Origin: Periplaneta americana | Taxonomy: Eukaryota > Arthropoda > Insecta > Blattodea > Blattidae | Reading direction: 5' to 3' | Assembly (NCBI RefSeq): GCF_040183065.1 | Contig: NC_091120.1 | Location: forward strand, 21,795,708 to 21,859,707 | DNA length: 64,000 nt | Part shown: one piece after another, positions 21,816 to 33,137 of the stretch | How the letters are laid out: the number at the start of each line of letters is the position of its first letter | How positions within the stretch are numbered: the stretch's first letter is position 1 | Program-made: the position numbers and the translations under genes | The notes under the pieces: generated by a model | What the model was told of the DNA's origin: nothing | What the model saw: the letters and a program-made list of their open reading frames with translations, nothing else | The model's database searches: none

Positions 21816-22587
21816 TTTAGGCTAATACTTTGCTTATTTAATATATTTTATAGCAGCAAGTTTTTTTTTTTTTTTAATTTTTTTACATTTATAACAAATT
21901 ACGTACGCATTTTACGCGTCGAGTAGAAATTAATTTTTACGCATAACTTTCCAACTCTGGTTGCTCCTTGATTTTCACTGCGTCTTACGTACTGCTCGCA
22001 ATAATATAAAACAATGGCATCACCCTGTAATCATTATACCTAAACAATAGCAATTGTACTTAAATTTGTGAGCTTACTTTATCCGCAATTCTTGGTTATT
22101 CAACATCTTATTAAGAGATGGACTTCACCGTCAAGCACATCTGTGAATGGACCGACGACGCCGAACCAAACAGAATGTCGCTGTCTCCTGTATTGATCGA
22201 ATTGACGGGGTCGGATGAAGTCTGCTGAACATACGATGGGTGCTGATTCGGTGAATTCTGATTGCAGATTATTTTTACGAACATTCTATCTACTTACTAC
22301 AACGAGCTAACTAACAAGTTACTTGATCAATGAAAATATAACCAGATATCGATTATAAACATCAAAAGATGCAGGAAGACCACCGACAAGTTCGAAGTTT
22401 TCGTATAAATATCTGAAACGAACAAAAAAAAAAACTAAACGACATTTCATACAAGTTGAGAGGATGCGAAATACAATACATTTCTTCCCCCTTCTACTCG
22501 CCCTGAGTCCGTCAGTAGACCGGTAGCTGTTACCTCTTATACCTGCACCCCCCCCCCAAGTTGTACACACAAGAAAATAAAATATTA
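21816..22587. other. nothing recognised; homopolymer tracts
   Basis: Includes a T-rich run at 21862-21888 and a C run at 22549-22558. No gene or element recognised. Confidence 0.4.
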
Positions 22588-22601
22588 AATAAAGTACATA
22601 A

Positions 22602-22948
22602 CAATAATCCGTGGCGCTACAGCCCGTGAAGGGCCTAGACCGACCAGCCGGCTGCTGGCCTCACGCCCACATGCCGAAGCAGAGGTGGACGATCATCCAA
22701 CCAAAATGGAGGTATCGTGTGGTTAGCACGATGATCCCCCCCAGCCGTTATAGCTGGCATTCGCAACCGGATTTCGCTACTTATCATAGCTCCCCAAGTG
22801 CATCACGATACTGGGTGGGCACCTGTCCCATACACTGACCGAAATTTCGTGAGAAAATTTCTTCCCCCATGAGGACTCGAACCAGCGCGCATTCCGTAAC
22901 GCGAGTCCGAGGCAAGATGCCTTAGACCACGATGCCACGGCGCGGGAC
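22602..22948 (-). mobile_element. 347-bp tRNA-derived SINE, 14-bp TSD
   Basis: Minus-strand SINE. The head has GCCGTGGCATCGTGGTCTAA (A box) and CTGGTTCGAGTCCTC (B box), followed by GGGGAAGAAATTTTCTCACG. The tail is at the left end (GTAGCGCCACGGATTATTG). The perfect TSD AATAAAGTACATAA lies at 22588-22601 and 22949-22962. Longer than the other SINEs here and a different family. Confidence 0.93.
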
Positions 22949-22962
22949 AATAAAGTACATAA

Positions 22963-23305
22963 GTGAATATAAAATACAATGACACAGATGTTTGACGATT
23001 ACATGTTTCAGTATATTTTAGTGTCGTCCTTACAATATTTTCAACTAATAATTTATTAAATTAAGGGATGTTAGTTTGTATTACGAAGTCAAGGGGAGTG
23101 ACACAGTGCAGACTGTCCCATTGTGCGTGTTGTAGAGTAGCAACTAGCGGTGAAGAAAACATTTATCTTCTACTGTCAGTAGCTTTTTAATGTGCTAGTT
23201 GATATAAACAACAATAAAATGAAATACACGCGCTTAGTATAGATTTTCGAAATATAGATTACCGGTAAACATTTTCAATAATAAGTATTTTCACTATATT
23301 CGAAG
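22963..23305. other. nothing recognised
   Basis: AT-rich spacer between two SINEs. Confidence 0.4.
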
Positions 23306-23317
23306 TCAATTAGTCGA

Positions 23318-23577
23318 TTTTTATTTATTTTATTGGGTTATTTTACGACGCTGTATCAACATCTAGGTTATTTAGCGTCTGAATGATATGAAGGTGATTA
23401 TGCCGGTGAAATGAGTCCGGGGTCCACCACCGAAAGTTACCCAGCATTTGCTCGTATTGGGTTGAGGGAAAACCCCGGAAAAAACCTCAACCAGGTAACT
23501 TGCCCCGACCGGGATTCGAACCCGGGGCCACCTGGTTTCGCGGCCAGACGCGCTGACCGTTACTCCACAGGTGTGGA
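23318..23577 (-). mobile_element. tRNA-Arg-like SINE, copy 2, 12-bp TSD
   Basis: Same family as 15367-15619. The head is at the right (GTGGAGTAACGGTCAGCGCG; GGTTCGAATCCC) and a T/A-rich tail at the left. TSD TCAATTAGTCGA at 23306-23317 and 23578-23589. Confidence 0.94.
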
Positions 23578-23848
23578 TCAATTAGTCGAACGTTAGTAAG
23601 ATAGACAGTAGCATCTTCTCCTTCACGGATGGTAAAGAGTGTGAGTAGAGAGGAAGGCCTATCAACCAAACTGAAATGGGGATTAGAGTTCGCCTGCACT
23701 TGCAGTAATATAGGCTACCCTACACAGTTACAAAATCTAGTTTTCCTTTTATACACGACTTAAAAATCTTCCTGTGCTCTGAAACTGTAATTAGATTATG
23801 GAGTTCCACGTATCACATGAAAGGTAACAAAATATTTTAAATGAAGTA

Positions 23849-24528
23849 CGAGGTGCGTCCAGAAAGTAAGTTTCCCTGGGGTAGTTTGGAGAAATAGAAC
23901 ATAATTTCATGGAAAGATTTATTGGACCAGATAAAGCAATTACTGAGCTATTTCTCAACATATTCCCACCGGAATTGAAACATTTGCCATAGCTTGGGAT
24001 CAACTTTTCTATCCCTGTGTTGTAGAAGTCTGTCGCCTGGGATCGGAACCAGTGTGTGACAGCCGTCTCCATCTCTCTGTCACTGTGAAAATGCTGACCG
24101 GACAGGAAATTTTCGAGGTGTGAGAAAAGTTGGTAATCGCTGGGAGCGAGATTCGGGCTGTAGGGTGGATGTTGAAACATCTCCAAGCGGAACTCCTGCA
24201 GAAGATCTGTTGTGCGTCGAGTCGTAAATGGCCGAGAGATTATCATCGTTTCTTACACTCAAGAAATTCATGTCCGATCAGCATTTTCACAGTGACAGAG
24301 AGGTGTAGACGGCTGACACACTTTGGTTCTGATCCCAGACGGCAGACTTCTACGACACAGGGACACAAAAGTTTATCCAACGGTATGACAAATGTCTCAA
24401 TTTCGGTGAGCAATATGTTGAAAAATAGCTCAACAATTGTTGTATTTGTTCCAATAAATCTGTCTATAAAATTATGTTTTATTTTTCTAAACGGCCCCAG
24501 TGAAACTTACTTTCTAGAACACGCCTCG
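23849..24528. mobile_element. palindromic mariner derivative
   Basis: TA-flanked element. The left TIR starts CGAGGTGCGTCCAGAAAGTA; the right end is its imperfect complement finishing ...ACGCCTCG. Two copies of the 3' half of a mariner transposase gene sit tail-outward: minus strand at about 24240-23890 and plus strand at about 24250-24520. The minus copy keeps FQHPPYSPNLAPSDYQLFSH, FLSGQHFHSDREMETAV and ATDFYNTGIEKLIPSYGKCF. The plus copy keeps FMSDQHFHSDRE and TADFYDTG..FIQRYDKC. Both are disabled. The 5' halves are absent, a foldback internal-deletion product. Confidence 0.88.
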
Positions 24529-24530
24529 TA

Positions 24531-24892
24531 ATTATATCGCTGGAGAAAATATAATCCTAACTGTACATTTATAATGATGATCACAACTTAATGGCATTTT
24601 ATTTTCATGAAATATAGCCTGTCATTCTTAATATAACGAGCAAGAAAAAATCAAAACAAAACTGTAATTTTAAAATAATCTCTATCGGATAATACGTACA
24701 TTTTATTGTTTTTTTTTTTCGCAAGATAATCGCTTTCTTTGTATATAATCGTCAAAAATGTAAACATTATTTAACACAGGTCTACTTTACAAAGGTGATT
24801 AAAATTGATTAAGAGTTACTTTACCATTGGGATTCCAATTAACCCTTTCCACCGCAGATTTTAATACTATTTCCCATTACTCAGCATTCCAC
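24531..24892. other. nothing recognised
   Basis: AT-rich, with a T run near 24709-24719. Confidence 0.4.
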
Positions 24893-24900
24893 GCCACCGG

Positions 24901-25120
24901 TGTAGCTCGGTCAGTTAAGGCGCTTGCCTGCTGATCCAGAGTTGCGCTCGGGCGCGGGTTCGATTTCCGCTTGGGTTTTTTGAGAGGTTTTCCCAAACCG
25001 TAAGGTATATGTCAGATAATCTATGACGAATCCTCGGCCTCATCTCGCCATCACCAATTCCATCGACGCTAAATAACCTCATAGTTTATAAGGCGTCGTT
25101 AAATAACCAAGTAAAGAAAA
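24901..25120 (+). mobile_element. tRNA-derived SINE, 8-bp TSD
   Basis: Head GGTGTAGCTCGGTCAGTTAA (A box) and GCGGGTTCGATTTCCGC (B box). The body contains GTTTTCCCAAACCGTAAGG, and the 3' end is AAGGCGTCGTTAAATAACCA. TSD AGCATTCC at 24893-24900 and 25121-25128. The 3' end resembles that of the SINE at 11608, so both may use the same LINE machinery. Confidence 0.92.
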
Positions 25121-25242
25121 AGCATTCCCTTTTATTTTGTCAGGAGTGAAATTTTCTCCATAACTGCACCTAACTATACTTCCTCCAATATTTTATGACT
25201 TATAACTACAAATCCTAGTGAATTCTGATAGAATGTCTACTT

Positions 25243-25501
25243 TTTTTTTATTTTATTAGGTTATTTTACGACGCTGTATCAACATCTCAGGTTATTTAGC
25301 GTCTGAATGATATGAAGGTGATAATGACGGTGAAATGAGTCCGGGGTCCAGCACCGGAAGTTACCCAGCATTTGCTCGTATTGGGTTGAGGGAAAACCCC
25401 GGGAAAAACCTCGACCAGGTAACTTGTCCCGACCGGGATTCGGACCCGGGCCACCTGGTTTCGCGACCAGACGCGCTGACCGTTACTCCACAGGTGTGGA
25501 C
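25243..25501 (-). mobile_element. tRNA-Arg-like SINE, copy 3, about 8-bp TSD
   Basis: Same family as 15367 and 23318. GTCTACTT flanks it at 25235-25242 and 25502-25509. The T-rich left end is the antisense A tail. Confidence 0.9.
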
Positions 25502-25509
25502 GTCTACTT

Positions 25510-27385
25510 ATTAAAGCATTGGTCGTTCCGAAACTAACATTACATCATCAAAAGATGACAACACTGCTGGAAACTGGAAGAATATAGTTCCATAAAATTC
25601 GAGATGTAAATAATTATTTATATATGAAAAAAAATGTTCTATTTAATACACTTAGCATATTTTTTATAAAATAAATCAACATATCAATTAACAAAACCAA
25701 CAAAATACTATTAACGCAGATAGATTCCATGAAAGTAAGTAAAATCGGGCACACTCTCGCATGATCAATGTACAGACTTAAATTTAAACCATTATACAAC
25801 TTGACGGGTGAAAGTAATCGATACTAACAAGGACATTTCAGAAAACGATTTAACAAAGTAACAGAAAGAGTAGAACAAACTATTTCTTAAATAGGCACAC
25901 ACAAATTACCAAGAATCTGAGAAAGAAATTTCAAAGTAGTACACGAAACATTTATAACTTAAAGTAGAAGTAACAACACAGACTAAAGGTTTCACCGATA
26001 AATACACAATGCAGCACTATTAAAACCTGCGTTCATAATTTATATCAAGTTCTGGAAATTACTAAACTTCATCGCACGAAATAAGTTACGAACAACTGTG
26101 TGAACATGTATTAGGGAGCAGAACGATCACTGAATTGTGAACCGCATCTTTGTCCCAACCGACCCATTAACGAGCAAATCTGAAGGAAGGAAAGCTGTGT
26201 ATAAAGTAATAAGTTTGAAACGTCTGATCAATTTAATTAACATTACAGGCACGCACACGCACGCACAATATGGTATTTCAAAATAACTTTTGCGGAAGTG
26301 GGGACGTCGAAAAGGTACAGTCCGTAAAAATAGTTAGACAACAATTATTTTCGTGCAACACTTTCTATGACATACTCATTTATGTGTCGGATAAATTTCG
26401 TCCGTACCAGAGTGGTATTACTACTGCTACTACACTACCACCACCATTAATATTAGACAAACCATTTTTTTTTTTTTGGAAAGGACATAACCCTATCTAT
26501 AGTCCGAGCCATCTTACTTCATACCCTAAGGGTGAAACCTAATCATTTTTCCCCCATTACTACATATGCTAGTGGATTGTGGTGATTTTCTAGTTTGCAG
26601 GTTGAATTTTATTTTGCCAACTTTGTTTCGAATTTCGATACTGATAAATACTACAAATGGTAGTGATTTTGTAACTGGTATGTTGGCAGCTGAGACAAAT
26701 ATCGATAATATCTGTCGATACTGGAATTCCATGAAATTAAAATTGTACTAGATTTCTGAGCCAGTTACTGGAAGCTAGAGAAATTTGAACATACTAATAA
26801 TTAATTAATATTAGTATTAATATTAATACAAATTAGTTATTTTATGTGTTGCGTTGTGGTTATAATTCAAGGCTATAGTCAGATAAGTTTTCGGTGTTAG
26901 TACTAATAATTTCATGGGGTCAAACAAAATACATTTTTAGGTTAGGTTTCGTGAGTCAATTGTTTAGTCAAACCAATGAATTTCGTATTGCTAGACAAAA
27001 TACTTGATATGTTGATCCCTTTCTCGTATAGTTTGCCTACGAAAATATGTTAGAAATTATTGAATTATTTAGAATAACCTTCCAATATAAAGTATGGTAA
27101 ATAAATAAGTCATTTAGTAAGTAGGATCGTGTGATATCTGGTAACAGCAACACTGACTAGACGGCAATATTTACTGTTTAGGAACTGTTCTTATGTGACC
27201 CTCACTATACCACAGTTCATTATGAAGACTTGCCAATGCGAAAGTTATGATTTGATTTCTATCGTAAGACGAATCAAGACTAATGTCTGTGGTTTAACAG
27301 TCACCTCTGACAAACTTTCCATCATAATCTTCTTATCCATTTCATATCACGAGTCTTACTAATTCGTAATATATAATAGTAATAT
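25510..27385. other. AT-rich sequence, nothing recognised
   Basis: No domain, TIR or SINE was recognised. It includes a palindromic AT tract ATTAATTAATATTAGTATTA near 26799-26830 and a T run at 26465-26477. Confidence 0.4.
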
Positions 27386-28076
27386 GCGTTACAAGAGCGG
27401 TATGTTGAAGTTTTCATGTTCGAGGAAAAGTTTGAAAAAGCGAAACGTAGTTGAGCTTTTTTAATTTCCGAGAATTGAAAGAAAACATACCGCTCGTGTA
27501 TCGTACATTATTTTGTGCGAAGATCGTTTATTACATACCTGAAAGAGGAATTTGTAATAGTTGCAATGAAATCTCCATCTTGGTTTCTGTTCAATGACGG
27601 CAAATTTGCAAAACAAAAATATCTATCTTCAACATTGTTGCTCTAAAATGTTTTCTGTGTTTGCTATACTCCAGCAGGCCGTGATATACGTCTGCCTTTC
27701 CCCCCCCCCCAAGTCTATGGAATCTTGTTGATTTTTTCACGGCTTCCTTAATGTTACTTGCATCACGAATGCAGTAACTTTAGTGGAGTTGTAGAGTTTA
27801 CTTAATTTTTGCAAATATTTAAAAACAATAATTAACAGTGCAATGTAGGTGAAATTGCAGTGGTAAGTTTCCAATTTATAATTATTACTATATTGAACGT
27901 CTCTAAAAATAATATGTTAAAAGCCTAAAGCAGTAAAATGAATGTCGCGCTTAAGCGGTAAGAAGAGGGAAATTGTTATGTGTGTTAGGTTGGGAATACT
28001 GAATGTGGAATTTTACACTTTCCGCGGATTGGTTTTGTGCGGAAACCAAGCAAATACGCACGATCTCGCACAAAGG
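27386..28076 (+). mobile_element. hairpin-capped interspersed element, copy B
   Basis: Parallel to copy A at 3106. The terminal hairpin (GAGCGGTATGTT ... AACATACCGCTC) is at about 27389-27500 and TATTTTGTGCGAAGATCG follows. The poly-C tract is at about 27701-27710, and the right end CGATCTCGCACAAAG is at about 28062-28076. A deletion of about 150 bp removes the sequence right of the poly-C tract (AGTCTAT joins GGAATC). Confidence 0.85.
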
Positions 28077-29864
28077 TACATAAACATTTCCATGCCTATA
28101 TGTTAAGTAGCTGGTACTGTTTCTTCCACCTCATGTGTCAAAAGACTTGCCATATTTAGCAGGTTAAAATTTCGAATTACGAAATAAGCGGTTCGAAAAT
28201 TAATGGGAATGGATACTCGGAGACACACGTTAGTCAATTACAACCTCCTTTTCTTTCTTTTCAGCAGGAATGTAGGAATAATAACAGTACAGACGTAAGA
28301 TAACACACACGGAAAAACCACTCATCGATTCACTCTAATCCACATTTGTTGACGTTCATATTAAGCACGACAACAAGCAGCACACGAACAAAGTGAGATA
28401 ATTTAATGTACAGAGGACGCTTTGGAAAGTGTCCAGCAAAACAAGGTCTCTAATAACTGAGAAGAGATTCCCGCACTAACAATAAGAAACTTGCAGTCTG
28501 GCATACAGACAGTCATGTATTGGAGGATCCCACCCAGCCTTCTACCAAGGTCACTGGCGGGATCGCCGCTCCATCTATCCTCTCTTTCGAAGTTAGCACG
28601 GTCCTTGCACCTTGCGAACGCAGAAGCCACGCAGCCTTCCACAATATCATTAAACAGAAATCAAATCTAGCATACAGAAAAATGTAAACAAAAATGCACT
28701 TAAAGGATTGCGTGCATGAATCCAAAGCTCAGACAGAATGTTTCTTACCTAGGGGACCTGGATTAAATCTCAATAAATCCTGAGAGAGATAAACAGAGCG
28801 GCTGTGAAATATGTTTCCACTCCCCTTCAGATTTCCATGACACACTCAGCCCAGCTTTGCTTTATGAGCCCCACCAATTTCTCAACGAATATATTGTATG
28901 CCCTCTGTATGGTTCAAGAGGCTCATCAATTAATACTTTATACTAATTATCAACAGTAATCTCACTAGAGGTTTTGATTTATCTACAAAAAATCAAAATT
29001 CGAGTGGGATTTAATTGACTATTACACGATTAGAAGTATATAAAGATTAGAAATAACGAAGTACTCCAATACAATAAAATATTAATTGCCTTACGAAAAT
29101 ACAAAACTGTCTTCAAATTTGTACCATCTCAAATTATAAATATTACGCTAGTAGATGGCAGTAGTGTGTTATGAATAGCTGTTTTATCAGTTGTGCCAAC
29201 TATGGAATCTTCATTGAACTCTGTGGACGGTTACTGGTCAAGAAGGCTTTGTTGATTCAGTTTCATTTGTATTAAAACAGTTGCATTTCACTTCATTTAT
29301 CCCGATCCCAGTAATCAACGTCACTTGACAGATGATTTTCAATAAATCTTAGTATTAAACAATCTCTGATACGTGACTATTCATAATATATAGCAGAAGC
29401 TATAACATAACTTAAATAATATAAACGAGTGTTAGAAAAATTTTAATTAGGGATGATGAAATAAACAAGAAACATTTTAATTAACGATGATGAAATAAAA
29501 AAAATAAACATTAATAATTTTAAAAGAAACAATTATTGAAAGTAGGTACAATTTTCAAATTTGAATGTTTTAGTGATTGGTGGTTCAGTTGATGTTATAT
29601 TGGACTTGTGCGTAAAAGAAGTGAACTCGTGATATATATGGTGTATCCCTGAACTTATTCAGGATTTCCGAATGGTGCTCTTCATTTATTTGTAAATAGG
29701 GCTTCAGGAAAGATGCTAGCTATGACGAGTGATCTTTATTAATTCTTGTTCTTGAATGCCAATGTGAGTCATATTTGAAAGTGCTGTGCATCGACTGGAG
29801 TGGTTTGTAATTTTCTGTTTTTTGACGTCCAGACCAGTGCAGTTTTAAATGTTGGCAAACAAAC
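28077..29864. other. no gene recognised
   Basis: 28500-28640 is more GC-rich and has overlapping minus-strand frames (28403-28642 and 28513-28725), but I see no recognisable domain or splice context. A diverged 36-bp direct duplication (GATGATGAAATAAA) lies at about 29450-29515. Confidence 0.4.
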
Positions 29865-29948
29865 AAACAAATGCTAGGGTAGTGATAAAAATAAACAAAT
29901 GCTAGGGACGCGATAAAATTAAACAAATGCTAGGGATGCGATAAAATT
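29865..29948. repeat. 28-bp tandem repeat, three units
   Basis: Units at 29865-29892, 29893-29920 and 29921-29948 start AAACAAATGCTAGGG and differ at a few positions. A partial fourth unit (GTGCGATAAA) follows. Confidence 0.95.
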
Positions 29949-30052
29949 GTGCGATAAACAGCCACGATTGGTTGAAAGACGTCCTTTCGTATCGTTTTAT
30001 TGGTCGAAAATAGTGTGACGTAGTAAAAGTGTAATAGTCAATGTAAAACACC

Positions 30053-30310
30053 AGGCACACCGTCAGCCTAACGATTAGAGCATAGGCATGGGTTCGAATC
30101 CCGGCGGGTCCAAGTAGAATTTATGATGACGAATGGTGTGTGATGGTAGGTTTTCGAGGGGCATTCCCGTTTCGCCTAGTCATTCCACCATTGCTCCATT
30201 AATCACCACCATCCGATACTATGTAGTTCGCTTCCCATGGTGCATCAAGGTCAACGCCTACGGCGGCAAAAATAACTATACCTTCGGCACGTCGCTTACA
30301 GGAGAACGCT
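30053..30310 (+). mobile_element. SINE with tRNA-like head
   Basis: CACCGTCAGCCTAACGATTA and GGGTTCGAATCCCGGCGGG (B box) form a tRNA-like head. The body runs through GGTTTTCGAGGGGCATTCCC and CTATACCTTCGGCACGTCGC. A different body from the other SINEs in the window. No TSD was defined and the right end is approximate. Confidence 0.6.
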
Positions 30311-31443
30311 TGTGTGATTGATGCAAAGTCAAGTACCCGAATTGAAAAGAATATACAAAACCAATACCCCATAAAATTATATTAAAACTTAATTGTATTT
30401 GTTTCCTATGTTTTAGAATTAATCGATAAATTTTAGTTCTATTCGAACATAAAATCAAACTTAATAATTACATCTTCAACGTTTCCTTGTAAATTGTAAT
30501 CGTTCACTTCTGCTTCATATACACTTTAGTCTTTAATCGCATCTGAGTTCCAAAAATTCCCAATTTATATTTGTAGAAGGTAAACAAAAAAAGACCATGA
30601 CCCAACATTCCACGAATCAACAAGGCACTAATCCTCTGCCAAAATTCCTTCTCTCTACTAATTGCAGTCTATTAGACAATTCGTAAAAATAAGAACATAA
30701 AAAAGCAATTATTGTAAAACCAAAATCAACGATTGCACGCCGTGCCCGCAAAGACTGATTCTATAAAATGGATTTTCATACGAAGGATTAAACAGAAGAG
30801 GCACCTGCCAAGATTCGTATCATGAGTATAGTTCCCCCAGGACTGAGAACAAGGGAAAAATTACCAGTTAAGGAATTTCCTTGAGAAGGAAACAATCCAC
30901 AAGATCAATCCTCGCAGTTCAAGTTTTATATTCCGATTTTAAATAATTTACTTGTATCATCTTCCTTAATCACCAACGAATAAATAATTACTATTTCTGG
31001 TACTGAAACGTTAGCCGACTTCATAGCTCTGAATGAACCTAATATTTCAGTGGAAGTATTGAAAAGGATGATCAGGTATGCTGAAATTGTCTTAGTGATA
31101 TATGCACACACATACACACAAAATGGAATTATTCAGAAGTCGTTAAATTGAAAGTTTACATAAAAATAACTTCACAAAAAATCTGGTCCAGTTATGTAAA
31201 CAATTTTTAACATTAAATCCAAATATGACCACCATTTTTTAACTGTTAATATTTTCCAGAGTAGAGACAGCTTACACTGTCCAATCTTAATCCATTTCGA
31301 TTTCTGTGTATTCTTAAGGAGTTGGAAAATTCTGTTACAGTACCCATAACAACGCTGCAAGATTAATTCACGCGCAGAGAGACACAAAACCATTACTTTG
31401 AGGGATAAATTGGACTAAAATGCAACAACATAGCTTCAATACA
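30311..31443. other. AT-rich sequence, nothing recognised
   Basis: No supportable feature on either strand. Confidence 0.4.
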
Positions 31444-31447
31444 TAAG

Positions 31448-32180
31448 ACTACCGGTCAAAAGTTTTCGATCAGCTATAAAAACTATATACTTTATTTCAA
31501 TGTACAAACACATCGGAGAAACTAAATAGGCCAACAAAATAAATATTTTCTCTCTCTTACTTACTAGCTTTTAAGGAACCCGGAGGTTCATTACCGCCCT
31601 CACATAAGCCCGCCATTGGTCCCTATCCTGAGCAACATCAATCCAGTCTCTATCATCATATCCCACCTCCCTCAAATTCATTTTAATATTATCTTCCCAT
31701 TTACGTCTCGGCCTCCTCAAAGGTCTTCTTCCCTCCGGCCTCCCAACTAACACTCTATATGCATTTCTGGATTCGCCCATACGTGCTACATGCCCTGCCC
31801 ATCTCAAACGTCTGGATTTAATGTTCCTAATTATGTCAGATAAAGAATACAATGCGTGCAGTTCTGTATTGTGTAACTTTCTCCATTCTTCTGTAACTTC
31901 ATCCCTCTTAGCCCGAAATATTTTCCTAAGCACCTTATTCTCAAACACCCTTAACTTATGTTCCTCTCTCAAAATGAGAGTCCAAGTTTCACTACCATAC
32001 AGAACAACCGGTAATATAACTGTTTTACAAATTCTAACTTTCAGATTTTTTGACAGCAAACTGGATGATAAAAACTTATTTCTCTAGCTTTATGATATTA
32101 TAGAATATTCAAAACGAAATCTTTGTTTTAACCACAAAGCCATAGTTTCGATAGGTAATCGAAAACTTTTGACCGGTAGT
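31448..32180. mobile_element. Tc1/mariner-type TIR element hosting a LINE
   Basis: Perfect 23-bp inverted ends start ACTACCGGTCAAAAGTTTTC at 31448; the complement finishes GGTAGT at 32180. TA dinucleotides lie just outside, as expected for Tc1/mariner integration. Only about 200 bp belong to the element itself; the rest is the LINE fragment 31556-32080. Confidence 0.88.
31556..32080 (-). mobile_element. GTAAG-tail LINE fragment, copy 5
   Basis: Minus-strand 5'-truncated copy with one uninterrupted frame of 162 residues (31571-32059). It contains LYGSETWTLILREEHKLRVF, RAKRDEVTEEWRKLHNTEL, RRLRWAGHVARMGESRNAYR, RRPRRKWEDNIKMNLREVGY and NLRVP. The intact frame suggests it is younger than copies 1-4. 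Catalytic RT motifs are absent. Confidence 0.92.
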
Positions 32181-32342
32181 GTATATGTACATCTGTTACA
32201 TTTCCAAATAAACGTTTCTAAAACAACCGAAATGAAAACAAGTATCGCGACGTTAAAATCTATTTTATGTTAATGAAATTGTGTTCACATGTTATATTAA
32301 CCTTAACAATGTTTCGATAACTTAAGTGTCATAAAATTATTT

Positions 32343-33137
32343 TGTGCGAGATCGTGCGTATTTGCTTGGTTTCCGCACAAAACCAATCCGCGGAAAATCT
32401 AAAATTCCACATTCAGTATTCCCAACCTAACACACATAACAATTTCCCTCTTCTTACCGCTTAAGTGACATATTGATTTTACTGCTTTAGGCTTTTAACA
32501 TATTATTTTTAGAGACGTTCACTATAGCAATAATTATAAATTGGAAACTTACCGCTGCAATTTCACCTAAATTGCACTGTTAATTATTGTTTCTAAATAT
32601 TTGCAAAAATTAAGTAAACTCTACAACTCCACTAAAGTTACTGCATTCGTGATGCAAGTAACAATAAGGAAGCAGTGAAAAAATCAACAAGATTCCAGAT
32701 GCCGATGTTATTACTGCAATATGTTATATAAATAATATTGTTAAAATATTAAAATGAAAAATAAATCATTACATAACCTTACCGTTTGTTTTAAGTTCAG
32801 ACTGGGGGGGAGGGGGGAAAGACAGACGTATATCACAGCCTGCTGGAGTATAGTAAACACAGAAAACATTTTAAAGCAACAATGTTGAAGATAGATATTT
32901 TTGTTTTGCAAATTTGCCGTCATTGAACAGAAACCAAGATGGAGATTTCATTGCAACTAATTAGAAATTCCTCTTTCAGGTATGTAATAAACGATCTTCG
33001 CACAAAATAATGTACGATACACGAGTGGTATGTTTTCTTTCAATTTCGGAAATTAAAAAAGCTCAACTACGTTTCGCTTTTTCAAACTTTTCCTCGAACA
33101 TGAAAACTTTAACATACCGCTCTTGTAACGCATATTA
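32343..33137 (-). mobile_element. hairpin-capped interspersed element, copy C
   Basis: Inverse orientation to copies A and B. It begins TTTTGTGCGAGATCGTGCGT (the right terminus of A). A broken poly-G tract (poly-C on its own strand) lies at about 32804-32817, and it ends with the hairpin AACATACCGCTC at about 33112-33123. Near full length; the element is non-coding. Confidence 0.85.

Noticed and set aside
28403..28725. Overlapping minus-strand frames in a GC-richer patch
   Set aside because: No domain or consistent exon boundaries; could be a lost repeat. Not enough to call a gene.
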